DNA of 64,000 bases from Chamaelirium japonicum. Its lineage: Eukaryota > Streptophyta > Magnoliopsida > Liliales > Melanthiaceae. A program made the translations under genes and the position numbers. Of this stretch, positions 22,691-36,950 are shown piece after piece. The stretch spans positions 186,001 to 250,000 of the forward strand of contig CANTAL010000202.1 in NCBI GenBank assembly GCA_947650365.1. The letters run 5' to 3'. Each line of letters begins with the position of its first letter. Position 1 is the stretch's first letter. Below the pieces are notes generated by a model, which was not told the origin of the DNA, did no database searches, and saw only the letters and a program-made list of their open reading frames with translations.

Positions 22691-22959
22691 ATAAGGGGAT
22701 AGAAGTTGATAAATCCAAGGTGGATCTTATCTCTAATTTACCACCTCCAAAAACTGTCAGAGAAGTGCGATCCTTCCTAGGACACGCTGGCTTCTACCGT
22801 CGCTTCATTAAAGACTTCTCAAAAATTTCTAAACCCTTATGTGACTTACTAGCCAAAGATGTCTCTTTCGAATTTACTCCTGCATGCTTGAATGCCTTTG
22901 AAAGGCTTAAAACTGAATTAACATCAGCACCCATCATCCGACCTCCAGATTGGAATGCT

Positions 22960-23210
22960 CCATTCGAGGTGATGTGCGATGCATCAGATTACGCTTTAGG
23001 TGCAGTTTTAGGGCAACGAAGTGCTAAACTCCCCCATGTCATTCAATACGCGAGTAAAACTCTTAATGATGCTCAACTCAATTACTCAACTACTGAGAAA
23101 GAGCTATTAGCCGTCGTCTTTGCCCTAGACAAATTTCGTCCCTACTTAATTGGATCAAAGGTTATCATTTTTACTGATCACGCTGCGCTTAAGTATCTTC
23201 TCACAAAGAA
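22960..23210 (+). mobile_element. RNase H domain, copy 1 (fossil)
   Basis: FEVMCDASDYALGAVLGQ, YSTTEKELLAVVFALDKFRPYL and FTDHAALKYLL mark a gypsy-type RNase H with its D-E-D series. Confidence 0.9.
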
Positions 23211-23479
23211 AGACGCTAAAGCTCGATTAATCCGATAGATTTTATTGCTACAAGAATTTGACCTCGAAATTAGAGACAAAAAGGGATCGGAGAATGTAGT
23301 TGCTGACCACCTATCAAGGCTAATAATTGAGCCAATTACAGAACCTACACCTATATTCGAAACCTTTCCAGATGAGCAATTAATGCTAATATCTCATATT
23401 AATACCCCATGGTACGCTGATATTGTAAATTACCTAGTCACAGGACTGATGCCTAATACTTGGATTAAACAAGAACGAA

Positions 23480-24520
23480 TGCGATTCATATCGAAAGCCA
23501 AATGGTATTTCTGGGATGAGCCATATCTATTCAAGTACTGTTCCGATCAAATTATCAGACGATGTGTCCCTGACTGCGATCATAAACATATTATGTCATT
23601 TTGCCATGACCACGCATGTGGTGGCCACTTTAGTGGTAAGAAAACCGCTGCAAAAATTTTGCAGTGTGGTTTCTATTGGCCGACCCTATTTAAAGATACT
23701 CATGCTTATTGTAAATCTTGTGATCGTTGTCAACGTCTTGGAAAAATCTCCAAACGGAATGAGATGCCCTTGAATCCAATTCTGATCGCTGAAGTCTTTG
23801 ATGTTTGGGGCATCGATTTCATGGGACCTTTCCCTATGTCTTATGGTTGCCAATATATTCTAGTCTCTGTTGATTACGTCTCAAAATGGGTTGAAGCAGT
23901 CGCATGTCGAACAAATGACCACAAAGTCGTGGTCCAATTCCTTAAAGAAAACATCTTTGCTAGATTTGGAACTCCACGTGCTATCATTAGCGATGGAGGT
24001 AAACATTTCTGCAATAAAATTTTTGAAGCGTTAATGAAAAAATACTGCGTCACCCATAAGGTAGCCACTCCCTACCACCCACAAACTAGTGGGCAAGTTG
24101 AAATTTCAAATAGGGAGATTAAGACCATATTAGAGAAAACAATTAACCCTAACAGAAAGGATTGGTCACTTCGATTGACTGATGCCCTGTGGGCATATCG
24201 TACAGCTTTTAAAACTCCGATTGGAATGTCTCCATATCGCATAGTCTATGGGAAGGCCTGTCATCTGCCTGTCGAGTTGGAACATAGGGCCTATTGGGCG
24301 ATCAAACGATTAAATTATGACCTCGATAAGGCCGGTAAACAAAGAAAACTTCAACTCGATGAGCTCGATGAGATTCGAAATGATGCGTATAATTGCGCTA
24401 AGCGATATAAGGATCGAATGAAAATCATGCATGATAAGATCATAATTCGAAAGGAATTATATCCAGGCCAAAAAGTCCTATTATACAACTCTAGATTGCA
24501 TTTGTTCCCTGGCAAGTTAA
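23480..24520 (+). mobile_element. Integrase domain, copy 1 (fossil)
   Basis: An HHCC zinc-binding region at about 23600-23740 (ending CKSCDRCQ) precedes a DD35E core: D in GIDFMGP (about 23815), D in IISDGG (about 23993) and E in GQVEISNR (about 24101). The C-terminal part has [12 protein letters not shown] and no chromodomain follows. Recognisable pol sequence ends near 24702. Confidence 0.92.
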
Positions 24521-25011
24521 AATCACGTTGGACGGGACCATACATTATCAACAAAATTCACCCATACGGTGCGGTAGAACTCTTAAATGATAAGGATGGA
24601 ACCACTTTCCAAGTGAACGGACATCGGTTGAAACCATACCTTGAGTATCTGACCCCAGAAGTTAAAGAGGTACTTCTGGAAGATCCTGTTTATCAGGATT
24701 GATTTATCTATCTACTAAAAATCCTCTATTGTATAATAGCTGTTAGTTGTTTTTTTTAATCATCTCCTATTTTTCTGTTTCAGTAGAATATCTGCTATTT
24801 TTTTTTAGTTAAACTATGATTGTTTTTTTTTTTCCTTGTGGCACTGACATTTTGCAGGAAACTATCATACAAAACACTTTTAAGGTATTATCCATCCTTA
24901 AAACTTCGTACTTTCAATTTATATTTATGTCTTTCAAAAATGCTATCATATAATGCTATCATCTCATTCATGAGCATGTATAATTCATACATTGAGGACA
25001 ATGTCTATTTT

Positions 25012-25023
25012 AAGTTTGGGGGT
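25012..25023 (+). promoter_or_regulatory. Internal polypurine-tract-like motif
   Basis: AAGTTTGGGGGT follows ttgaggacaatg, the arrangement that usually sits right at an Athila 3' LTR, yet here the LTR is 1.74 kb away. Copy 2 keeps it at about 35380-35391. Confidence 0.6.
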
Positions 25024-25681
25024 ATGATGTACCTTTTATAAAATCATGCTTGCATCTAGTTTCCAAAAAAAAAAAAAAAAATATTAGTTTTCGTTCTTTT
25101 CTAGTTTTATTTTTATTTTTATTTTTATTTTTTTTTAAAAAAAATTTAATTAAAAATTTAAAAAAAAAAATTATTTAAACTAATAGTGCATCAACTTACG
25201 CTGTAGTGGGACAGCTCGGCATATACGTCTTGGCGTATGTGTGTCTCGTCTGTAGTCTCCTACCAAAACTACAGCGTTCGTATAGAAATCTATAGGAATT
25301 TGCATTTGCATGTTTTTATTTTCTTTTTCTTATTTTTATCGTATTACTTTTGCCGTCCTTCTAGTTCTTTTCGAAAAAAAAAAAAAATCTATATATATTT
25401 CACCTTTATTTCAGGTTTTGTAGTATAATTCTAGTGTACTCGAATAGGACTATAAGACACTTGGTAATCAAGGTATAAAGTCCAAGGATTAGCTAGAAAA
25501 AGTATGTACAATATGGTTCTGACCCTTAGTAACCTTTTAGAGATTGTCAAAACAAACTAGACTTGACTTTCACTTCACATCTGGCTTACACCTCTAGGGT
25601 CTAGATTCAAAGCTTTCATATCACCTAATAGTCACTTGGAGTCCTGATGAACCATGCGGATCTGGTTCACTTGGTTTGAAA

Positions 25682-25788
<107 letters not shown>

Positions 25789-26750
25789 TTAGAAAAGCGA
25801 CCAGTGAATTCTAAGGTATAGCGGAAAGGGCTACCTATTAGCATGGTCTAGGACCTAATTATGTAAAAGTCTTAACTTGTATGCCCTAGTATGAGTGAAG
25901 CCTGGTCGATAGGGTTATGAGAATGATCCTATGGATGCAGAGTGAATCAAATATAAAGGCAACATGAGGATGGCTACCTAACTCATGAGAGCGTTGGCAG
26001 TGTGTCATGGGCATAGAGTGCAGCTGGCATGGTACAAGTTAGGAAGGGATATATAATTAGATCTAGAAAAAAAAATGAGACCGAAAAAAAAAAAAAGAAA
26101 AAAAAAAAGAAAGAAAAGAAAATAGTGTGAAAGCCGTCGTTATAAACAATGTGGGGAAACTGGAATATCACATATAAAGCCGAAAGGTATTAAGGTGAAT
26201 ATCCACAACTCTCACTAGCCTGTCTAGATTAGCTGGTTTTGACTCAGGTTCTAAGGTCGACTTTGACCGTTCTAGGAGACTGTTAGAATGTTATGAATGT
26301 AGAGAACCAAACCCCCAGTTGTGTTTAGCCCAGACAGCACCGTGCACTCGAGCATAGTTGACCTTGATCTTTTCTAACGGGAAACTAATAGTTAGAACCT
26401 AAAGTGCTTACTTCGAAAGCCGAAGCTTGGGCTAGATACCTTGTGAGTCTTGTGCCTTAGAAATTCTATTTTTGAGTACTTTTTAATTATTCTGCGAAAC
26501 CGACTTTTCTTATTTCTTATTTTTATTTTTTTTTATTTTTTTTTTTTTAAAAAAAAGTTTGAATTTTGTGGGTAGATTCACTGCAAACCCTCACGAGACA
26601 AAACTCGTCCACTGGGGCAACCTAGGGGTTTAACGGCTTGTTGCACATGCTAAGTGCAATCGCGATTCCTGCGAAAGTGAGTTAAGTTATTTTTATTATT
26701 GTATTATTTTCTCAGTTTATTTGTTTGCTTTCTCGAGGACGAGAAAGATT

Positions 26751-26764
26751 CAAGTTTGGGGGTG
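26751..26764 (+). promoter_or_regulatory. Polypurine tract at 3' LTR border
   Basis: CAAGTTTGGGGGTG lies immediately before the TGTTGAG start of the second LTR, where plus-strand priming would occur. Confidence 0.8.
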
Positions 26765-29365
26765 TGTTGAGCGTCCATTTGGTGCGATTTATCATTTCTT
26801 TCTCATGCACATAGCGTCACTTTGCTACGTAAAACTTTCATAATGCACGTAAACTGCATGAGTCTCTTTGCACCACGATATAGTAGACTTTCATACGAAT
26901 CCAACGGCATATTGGTTCGCTCTCATACATTGCATGCATGAAAGATACAGAGCCCCACAGTCCAAATTATCCTTTTATCGATAATCGTATTGGAATCTTA
27001 CACGCATCATTTCATGCGTGTCTTTCAGGGATTTGACCCGGTTCGCGATGCAATCAGATCAAGGGCATCATGTTGAAGCATTGGATACTCTCACGGTGAC
27101 CCGATGAAGGATGCACAATATGTTTTGAAGCAGTTTCTGAAGAACAATGGAGCAAAGGCTAAGTACATAATTTGGCGGAGAATTAACTTCATCGGGCGGA
27201 CGAATTGCGTGATGTGAACAAGAGAAGACCCTTGGACATTCTACGGAGCTTAATGATCATGATGGTGACTCGCGAAGATGGCACGGCCTTGATCAATTCC
27301 ATCTGATGCACCTTCGTAGATTCCATCTCTTATATACATCCCTACCTGCCTCTAATGAAATTCCGATCAAAACTGACCCATTGCCACCCCTAATTCCAAT
27401 TAATCCTATGCAAACAAACCCAAGCACAACTTCGCATCCGACTCATCCGTGCCACCTAATCCTTTAAGACTGAACCCATCAGACCACAGTCGCCCGTGCA
27501 TCGGCCCGGCCCGACCGCGAACTTCCGGATCCCAGTGCCACTTTCTCCTTCCACTTGATCACACCCGCAGCCCATAATCACAACCGCCCGGCCGAAAGTC
27601 TCTCTCTCTCCCGATTTCCTCTCAACCGTCCAGATCGATCTTCACCCACTCTTTCACCCCCCATCACACGCGCACAACTTGGCAATCCAAATCATAGCCG
27701 TCCGTCCCATTTAAACCATGCATGCAGCCCTCCAGCACACCGAACCCATGCAGGCCCCCGTTCCTACTTTCGCTCTCTCTCCCTGTTTTCTCTCAACTGA
27801 GCCAGCTGTACCCGATCACAGCCGTCCCTTCCGTGATGCAGCCCATGCAGCAGCGGCCAGTACTCTCTCTCCGTCCGATTCACTCTCTCTATCTCTATCT
27901 CGATCTTCCCTCTCTCCTCCCGGGATTCTCTCTCTATCTCTAAACCTGAACGCCAAGCCGCGCGTCGCTCTCTCTCGGTTCCGCTCTCTCTCTATCTCTC
28001 CGTCCTTGATTTCCTCTCTCTAACTCTCTTTCCTTTTCTCTCTAACTGCTCGAGATTACCTCTCTCACCGATCTTCTTTCTCTCTCTTCTCATTTGATCA
28101 CAGCCGTCCGTGGTATCCGAGCCATGCACGTCAACCCCCCACCGAACGTCTCTCTCTGGTTTTTCCTTTCTCTCTCTAAAAAAGAAACCCAACCGAACTT
28201 CCAGCTCCCACTGCCCACGATTTTCTCTCTCCGGGATCCGCTCTCTCTCCTTGACTCTCTCTCTAACCGAACATCTCTCTTTCTCTTTCTTTTCTTTCAA
28301 ACTTTCCTTATCTCTCTCACCACCGGGCTCTCTCTCTCTCCTATATAGGGGGGGATCCGAACCATCAAGAGAGAGGCTTTGGACGGCTAAACCGAGGGCT
28401 TTTGACGACCAAAACCATCCACCACCGGACCTTTGCCATCACACCACCCTCTACCACTTAGAACCCATCCGAAAACCCAAAGCCTCCACATCCGAGCCGT
28501 CATCTACCATCGAAGCCGTGCCGCAGCCGAGTCGAAGTGAAGGAGCATCGATCGGAGAGGAGGACAACGAAGAGCAAAAGCGTATTCCGAGGATGATCTG
28601 TATCTTGCTTTTCCCTTCCCTTACTTTTGATGTAATGCAACTCATGATGAACTAAACATATTGCTAAGGCTTAGATGAAACCCCGGTTATAAGTATTTAT
28701 TAGGTTTATTTATATTGTCTATGCTATGCACTCATAATCGAATATTTGATTCAATTATCGGATTATTATGATGGAAGTCTCTCACATAGTATGTCATGCA
28801 TCCTTTGTCGTTATGATGAATCATCGTAGTAATCAATGCATGTTATTTAACGAAAATTTAGAATCTTGATTAGTTGTGCTTTAGTTAGACATCTAATGCT
28901 CTGTTCTAATACATCTTTGCATGAGAATTGAATCATACATATGTCTTCAATTTAATTAAGAGCCTAAAGATCACATCCTCGAGTCGAGCACGGGATTTGT
29001 ATTCCCGCATGCTACTCGTTCGCATAGATCATTTTGAATAAACCTAGTAACTACGAATAACCGAGGTGGATTCGAATGCCTTAGTACCTTCTCCACTTGA
29101 AACTCGACTTACCGTAACTAGCTTATTTTTCTTTCCTTAATTAGTTTGCTTTTAATCTCAAAATAAATCAACTCCCATTAAACTCTCGTTTAAAGTAATT
29201 TAGGGTAAATAGTTAATAACCTTAGATTAGATCGCTTCCTCATTAGCAATCCCTGTGGGATCGACCTCGTAATACGTACCGCTTCTACAAAGCGATTCGT
29301 GCACTTTCGAGTTATAATTTAGATCAAATTAGCCCCTTAATATAGGATTAGTTTAGATCGCATCA
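26765..29365 (+). mobile_element. Middle LTR (2,601 bp), shared by both copies
   Basis: Same length and ends as the first LTR. It serves as 3' LTR of copy 1 and 5' LTR of copy 2. Differences from the first LTR are scattered single bases. Confidence 0.92.
28342..28347 (+). promoter_or_regulatory. TATA box of middle LTR
   Basis: Same CTATATAGGGG context as at 17976. It could in principle read into the truncated copy 2 and the array beyond, i.e. antisense to the 5S genes. Confidence 0.6.
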
Positions 29366-32300
29366 AGTTTTTGGCGCCGTTGCCGGGGATTGCAACGGAG
29401 CTTTCGAATTTAGGTTATTTCATATTTGCCCTATCTCGTTTAATTAGCTTAGCTATTATTCTCTATTTCTAAAAAATAGAAAAAAAAAACAAAACAAAAA
29501 AAAACAAAAAACAAAAACAAAAAACAAAAAACAAAAACAAAAACTTCTTTTCGAGCAGTGTATGTCCACGTGGACTCGCGTGAACGGTCGCTTAGTTCGG
29601 AACGAATCATTAGAAATTCCTCTCACCTTTGTGGGTAACGTCTCTATCTTTAATACGATGGCGAACGGAAACCCACCTCAAGCGATGACCCTGAAGGAGT
29701 ACATGTACCCTACTCGGTCCACTCAACCTTCTAGCATCACGCTTCCAGCCGCTACGGCTCACTTCGAAATTAAATCCGGCATGATACAAATGCTACCGGT
29801 CTTTCGTGGCCTGGCCAATGAAAACCCGTACCAACACGTTAGGGAGTTTGAAGATATCTGCGGTACAATGAAATTTAATCAAGTTACTGATGACTCTCTG
29901 AAACTTAGGTTATTCCCATTCTCCCTAAAAGAAAAAGCCAAAGCTTGGCTAATTTCGATACAACCGGGAACCTTTACGACCTGGAAGAGTCTAGCTGAAG
30001 CATTCTATAAGAAATTCTATTCCAAGCAGAAAACTGCTATTGTACGTCAATCCCTCAACATGTTTCATCAATTAGAGGGAGAGACTTTCTACACGTACAT
30101 CGAAAGATTCAAGGATCTTCTACTTGAATGCCCTCATCATGGGTTTGAAAAAATTCGACTGATCTAGATCCTCTACGAAGGTCTCAACTATACGACTAAG
30201 ACTATGGTAGAATCTCTCTGTAATGGAGGATTCACCGAGAAGACTGTCGATGAGGCCTGGAATTATTTCGAAGAAATGGCAGAGAATACCTTAGAATGGG
30301 AGCCAATTAGTGTTGACCCTAAGAAACCCATTGCTACTAGCAAAGGAGGTTTTTATAAAGTCAAATCTAGTTTTGAGAATGATGCCAAAATGACTGCACT
30401 AATACGAAGACTCGAAGCCTTAGAAGTAAATAAGGAGGCGAACACTACTGCGTCTGAACCTACTAGATTTAAGGAATCCCACATCTGTGTCTTGTGTGAC
30501 GGAACCGACCATCTGGTCGAGGATTGCCCTGGTTTACCAGTGGTTAAAGCTGAGCAAGCAAACGTGCTTGATACTTTCCGTAAGTTCAACCAAGGTAATA
30601 ACCCTTATAGTCAAACCTATAATCCTGGTTGGCGAAACCATCCAAACCTTGCTTGGAAGCCACCACAAGGGTATGGAGGAGCATCATCTTTTCAAGGTCC
30701 TAATCAATACTCCTCCTCTAATCAACAGTATAGATCTAATAACCAGTTCAATCAAGAGAACCAAATTACTGCGGCACCACAAGCACCTCCCTACATCCCT
30801 CCTAATCAAAGAAAGCCATCTATAGAAGATATGCTCCAACAAATTATACAGAAACAGGAGCAATCTGACAAGGTCAATCAACTTGCTATAGCTAAATTAG
30901 AAACTCAATTTGAACAACTTGCATCGTCAGTAGGAGGACGAGAAAAAGGCCAATTTCCAAGCCAAACAATTCCTAATCCAAAAGGACAAAGTTACGGCCA
31001 AAACTTTTCAAAAGGTCAGTTTGAAGTTGGAACTACCTCTAGGGAACCCCATAAGGAAGTTCAAGCAATTCATACCCTACGTTCTGGCAAGGAAGTGGAC
31101 AATCAAGTTCAAAATCCTGATGACGACCAAACCAATATTGAAACTTCGAATGAGCGCCATAGTCAACCTGCTCAAGAGGATACGACAACTCAAAAAGATA
31201 AAGAACCTGTCGTTGAATCTTGCGCAAGACCTTATATACCCAAGGCCCCATTCCCACAGCGCCTACAAGCCAATAAAAAATCTAATCAAAATGAGGGCAT
31301 CCTAGAAGTCTTTAAGAATATGCAAATCAATATCCCATTCTTGGATGCCATTAAGCAAATACCCTCTTATGCTAAGTTCCTCAAAGACCTTACTACTATT
31401 AAAAGGAAAACGTCTATTCCTTGTGCTGCTACTATGGCAGCCCAAGCCTCCTGTTTTATCCAACAGACTGTTGCACCCAAGTATAAGGATCCGGGCTGTC
31501 CAACTATTTCTATAGGAATAGGAGATACAATAGTGGAAAAGTGTCTTCTGGATTTGGGTGCTAGCGTTAACCTTCTACCCTATTCGGTTTACACTCAATT
31601 AGGTTTGGGGGAGTTAAAACCCACAACCCTAAAGTTACTTTTAGCCGATAGGTCTGTAAAAATTCCAAAGGGTATAGTTGAAGATGTTATAATTAAGGTG
31701 GACGAATTCTACTTTCCTGCTGATTTTGTCGTTCTTGATACTGAGCCAGTCCTAAACCCCAATAAGCACATCCCTGTGATCTTAGGTCGACCATTCCTTG
31801 CCACGGCGGATGCTGTTATTCGATGTAGGAATGGAGTAATGACACTTTCATTTGGCAATATGAAGGTCGAACTCAATGTCTTTCGTAATAGCGCACAACC
31901 TTCTGACATGGACGACGTTGAAGAGGTTGACATGATTGACACTCTGGTTGATGATACTTTTGATAACTCTTGTTTTAGTGATCCATTAGAACAATGCTTA
32001 GCCCATTTCGGACTAGACATGGACATGGATGCATCCATTAGAGAAGTCAACACATTGTTAGATTCTGCTCCTCCCATGGATATAGGTCGATGGAAGGCTA
32101 GGATAGAACCCTTACCAGTAAATAAATCTATGCCTATCCCATCAATAGTCGAACCTCCAAAGTTAGAATTGAAACCTCTACCTGACACGTTGAAGTATAC
32201 TTTTCTTGGTGACTCTGAAACCTTGCCTGTTATTATTTCTTCACAATTAGACAAGGACCAAGAAAAGCAATTACTTGACGTCTTACAACAACATAGAGAA

Positions 32301-35300
32301 GCCATTGGGTGGACAATAGCTGATATAAAGGGAATTAGTCCTTCAATAGTCATGCACCAAATTCATCTCGAAGAGAATTCTAAACCCTCGAGAGAATCAC
32401 AAAGGCGACTAAATCCCGTTATGAAGGAAGTAGTGCGAGGCGAAGTGATGAAGTTACTTGATGCGGGCATTATCTATCCTATATCCGATAGTCAATGGGT
32501 CAGCCCCGTACAAGTTGTTCCTAAAAAGTCTGGTGTTACCGTAGTTGCAAATGAAAACAATGAATTAGTACCAACTCGAGTCCAAACTGGTTGGCGAGTT
32601 TGTATTGATTATAGGAAGTTAAACGCTATGACTCGAAAAGATCATTTCCCCTTACCTTTCATTGATCAAATGTTAGAGCGTTTAGCAGGCCATGCATACT
32701 ACTCATTTTTGGATGGCTATTCGGGATATAACCAAATCCCAATTGCTCGTGAGGATCAAGAGAAAACGACGTTCACATGTCCGTTTGGTACATTTGCATA
32801 CCGTCGCATGCCCTTTGGGTTATGCAATGCACCTGCTACCTTTCAGCGGTGTATGTTAAGTATCTTTTCAGATATGGTAGAACGATTTTTAGAGGTCTTC
32901 ATGGACGACTTCTCAGTTTTTGGATCTAACTTTGATGAAGGGCTATATCACCTGTCTCTTGTTCTGATCCGTTGTAAGGAGAAGAACTTAGTTCTTAATT
33001 GGGAAAAATGTCACTTCATGGTCAAATCTGGTATTGTCTTAGGTCATATTGTGTCAGATAAGGGGATAGAAGTTGATAAAGCCAAGGTGGATCTTATCTC
33101 TAATTTACCACCTCCAAAAACTGTCAGAGAAGTGCGATCCTTCCTAGGACACGCTGGCTTCTACCGCCGCTTCATTAAAGACTTCTCAAAAATTTCTAAA
33201 CCCTTATGTGACTTACTAGCCAAAGATGTCTCTTTCGAATTTACTCCTGCATGCTTGAATGCCTTTGAAAGGCTTAAAACTGAATTAACATCAGCACCCA
33301 TCATCCGACCTCCAGATTGGAATGCTCCATTCGAGGTGATGTGCGATGCATCAGATTACGCTTTAGGTGCAGTTTTAGGGCAACGAAGTGCTAAACTCCC
33401 CCATGTCATTCAATACGCGAGTAAAACTCTTAATGATGCTCAACTCAATTACTCAACTACTGAGAAAGAGCTATTAGCCGTCGTCTTTGCCCTAGACAAA
33501 TTTCGTCCCTACATAATTGGATCAAAGGTTATCATTTTTACTGATCATGCTGCGCTTAAGTATCTTCTCACAAAGAAAGACGCTAAAGCTCGATTAATCC
33601 GATAGATTTTATTGCTACAAGAATTTGACCTCGAAATTAGAGACAAAAAGGGATCGGAGAATGTAGTTGCTGACCACCTATCAAGGCTAATAATTGAGCC
33701 AATTACAGAACCTACACCTATATTCGAAACCTTTCCAGATGAGCAATTAATGCTAATATCTCATATTAATACCCCATGGTACGCTGATATTGTAAATTAC
33801 CTAGTCACAGGACTGATGCCTAATACTTGGATTAAACAAGAACGAATGCGATTCATATCGAAAGCCAAATGGTATTTCTGGGATGAGCCATATCTATTCA
33901 AGTACTGTTCCGATCAAATTATCAGACGATGTGTCCCTGACTGCGATCATAAACATATTATGTCATTTTGCCATGACCACGCATGTGGTGGCCACTTTAG
34001 TGGTAAGAAAACCGCTGCAAAAATTTTGCAGTGTGGTTTCTATTGGCCGACCCTATTTAAAGATACTCATGCTTATTGTAAATCTTGTGATCGTTGTCAA
34101 CGTCTTGGAAAAATCTCCAAACGGAATGAGATGCCCTTGAATCCAATTCTGATCGCTGAAGTCTTTGATGTTTGGGGCATCGATTTCATGGGACCTTTCC
34201 CTATGTCTTATGGTTGCCAATATATTCTAGTCTCTGTTGATTACGTCTCAAAATGGGTTGAAGCAGTCGCATGTCGAACAAATGACCACAAAGTCGTGGT
34301 CCAATTCCTTAAAGAAAACATCTTTGCTAGATTTGGAACTCCACGTGCTATCATTAGCGATGGAGGTAAACATTTCTGCAATAAAATTTTTGAAGCGTTA
34401 ATGAAAAAATACTGCGTCACCCATAAGGTAGCCACTCCCTACCACCCACAAACTAGTGGGCAAGTTGAAATTTCAAATAGGGAGATTAAGACCATATTAG
34501 AGAAAACAATTAACCCTAACAGAAAGGATTGGTCACTTCGATTGACTGATGCCCTGTGGGCATATCGTACAGCTTTTAAAACTCCGATTGGAATGTCTCC
34601 ATATCGCATAGTCTATGGGAAGACCTGTCATCTGCCTGTCGAGTTGGAACATAGGGCCTATTGGGCGATCAAACGATTAAATTATGACCTCGATAAGGCC
34701 GGTAAACAAAGAAAACTTCAACTCGATGAGCTCGATGAGATTCGAAATGATGCGTATAATTGCGCTAAGCGATATAAGGATCGAATGAAAATCATGCATG
34801 ATAAGATCATAATTCGAAAGGAATTATATCCAGGCCAAAAAGTCCTATTATACAACTCTAGATTGCATCTGTTCCCTGACAAGTTAAAATCACGTTGGAC
34901 GGGACCATACATTATCAACAAAATTCACCCATACGGTGCGGTAGAACTCTTAAATGATAAGGATGGAACCACATTCCAAGTAAACGGACATCGGTTGAAA
35001 CCATACCTTGAGTATCTGACCCCAGAAGTTGAAGAGGTACTTCTGGAAGATCCTGTTTATCAGGATTGATTTATCTATCTACTAAAAATCCTCTATTGTA
35101 TAATAGCTGTTAGTTGTTTTTTTTAATCATCTCCTATTTTTCTGTTTCAGTAGAATATCTGCTATTTTTTTTTAGTTAAACTATGATTGTTTTTTTTTTT
35201 TTCCTTGTGGCACTGACATTTTGCAGGAAACTATCATACAAAACACTTTTAAGGTATTATCCATCCTTAAAACTTCGTACTTTCAATTTATATTTATGTC

Positions 35301-35496
35301 CTTCAAAAATGCTATCATATAATTCTATCATCTCATTCATGAGCATGTATAATTCATACATTGAGGACAATGTCTATTTTAAGTTTGGGGGTATGATGTA
35401 CCTTTTATAAAATCATGCTTGCATCTAGTTTCCAAAAAAAAAAAAAAAAAAAATATTAGTTTTCGTTCTTTTCTAGTTTTATTTTTATTTTTAGAA
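29366..35496 (+). mobile_element. Truncated internal region, copy 2 (fossil)
   Basis: It parallels copy 1 at about 99% identity by eye. Domains: gag about 29562-30527, protease 31487-31847, reverse transcriptase 32387-33057, RNase H 33327-33577, integrase 33847-34887; pol ends near 35069. It is broken (about two breaks in the coding part) and ends in the T-rich stretch about 430 bp after pol, so the last 1.6 kb and the 3' LTR are missing. Confidence 0.92.
29372..29390 (+). promoter_or_regulatory. Primer binding site of copy 2
   Basis: Identical to the tRNA-Asp-type site of copy 1 and at the same spacing from the LTR. Confidence 0.9.
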
Positions 35497-35517
35497 TCGT
35501 TATGATGAATCATCGTA
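35497..35517. other. 21-bp LTR-derived filler at element/array junction
   Basis: These 21 bases match 18442-18462 of the LTR exactly but sit between the broken internal region and the 5S array. The bases just before (tttagaatc) also match LTR 18491-18499. This looks like filler copied during end-joining repair. Confidence 0.8.
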
Positions 35518-35518
35518 C

Positions 35519-35631
35519 CAACATGAGGACTTCCCAGGAGGTCACCCATCCTAGTACTACTCTCGCACAAACACGCTTAACTGCGGAGTTCTGATGGGAT
35601 CCGGTGCTTTAGTGCGGGTATGATCGCACCC
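35519..35631 (-). pseudogene. 5S rRNA A-type copy R0, 3' end cut off
   Basis: About 113 of 118 bp remain; the last bases of the terminal stem and the whole terminator were lost at the junction. About four substitutions (catgagg, cgcaca, caaacacg, gcgggt). Confidence 0.85.
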
Positions 35632-36004
35632 GTTATGCAATCGTCATGAATTACACTTGTACATCATTTCGTGAGAGTGGAATCACGTTTGACCATGTGT
35701 GGAATCCGGTTTGACCAGGTGTTTCGAGACGTACGATGGGCCGAAAAAAGCATCGTAAGTGCCAGCGATGGAGCTCGATCGCGAACCCGTGGTGCTAGTC
35801 GAAACGATCGTTTAGGCAGGTGGGCCACGACCTGCCGAAAAGTGGCAAAAAAAAAGAGAGAGATGGTTTTTGTAAAATGGGTGCAACACGATGACTTCCC
35901 AGGAGCTCACCCGTCCTGGTACTACTCTCGTCCAAGAGGACACTTGACTACTGAATTAAATCAGGAAGGGAAAACCTTCATAACAAATTTAGGGCAGATT
36001 AAAT
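35519..36004 (-). repeat. Partial array unit R0
   Basis: Truncated A 35519-35631 and C 35879-35954. The B half and the B-A spacer are absent next to the retrotransposon. Confidence 0.9.
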
Positions 36005-36832
36005 GACGGTCTATGACCATCCTATAATCTGCGACAGAGTTTTTAATTTAAAATGATTTAGTCAGTAATAAATGACGGTCGAGGACCGTCGTTTAATTAA
36101 AAACCCTTCGTTTAATAAAGGATGGTCTAAGACCTTTGTTTATTTATGTCCTATTTTTTTTGTTTTGGTGTAGCGGGACAAGGTGTTTCGGGACGTTCGG
36201 TGGGCCGGAAAAAGGGCCTTAAGTGCGGGCAATGGAGCTCAATCGAAAACCTGTGGTGCTCGTCGAAACGATCGTTTAGGCAGGTGGGCCACGACCCACT
36301 GAAAAAGTGGCAAAAAAAAAAAAGATGGTTTCGTAAAATGGGTGCAACACGGGGACTCTCGCCCAAGCACGCTTAACTGCGGAGTTCGGATGGGATCCGG
36401 TGATTTTGTGCTGGTATGATAGCACGCGTTATGCATTTGTCACGAATTACACGTATCCATCACTTCGTGATTTGTAAAAAATTTAGGGCAAATTAAATGA
36501 CGGTCTAAGACCGTCCTATAATCTGTGACCGAGTTTTTGATTTAAAAACACTTAGTTAATAATTTAAAAACATTTATTTTATAATAAACGACGGTCGGGG
36601 ACCGTCGTTTATTAAACGACGGTCGAAGGCCGTAGTTTATTTATGTCCTATTTTCTTTGTTCGGTGTAGTGTGACCAGGTGTTTTGAGACGTCCGATGGG
36701 CTGGAAAAAGGGTCGTAAGTGCGGGAGATATAGCTCAATCGTTAACCCATGGTGATCGTCCAAACGATCGTTTAGGCAGGTGGGCCACGACCCACTGAAA
36801 AGTGGCAAAAAAAAAAGATGGTTTTGTAAAAC

Positions 36833-36950
36833 GAGTGCAACACGAGGACTTCCCAGGAGGTCACCCATCCTAGTACTACTCTCGCCCAAGCACGCTTAAC
36901 TGCGGAGTTCTGATGGGATCCGGTGCTTTAGTGCTGGTATGATCGCACCC
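36833..36950 (-). rRNA. 5S rRNA gene, A-type copy R1
   Basis: Full length with one change in the terminal stem (gagtgc for gggtgc on the + strand). Confidence 0.86.
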
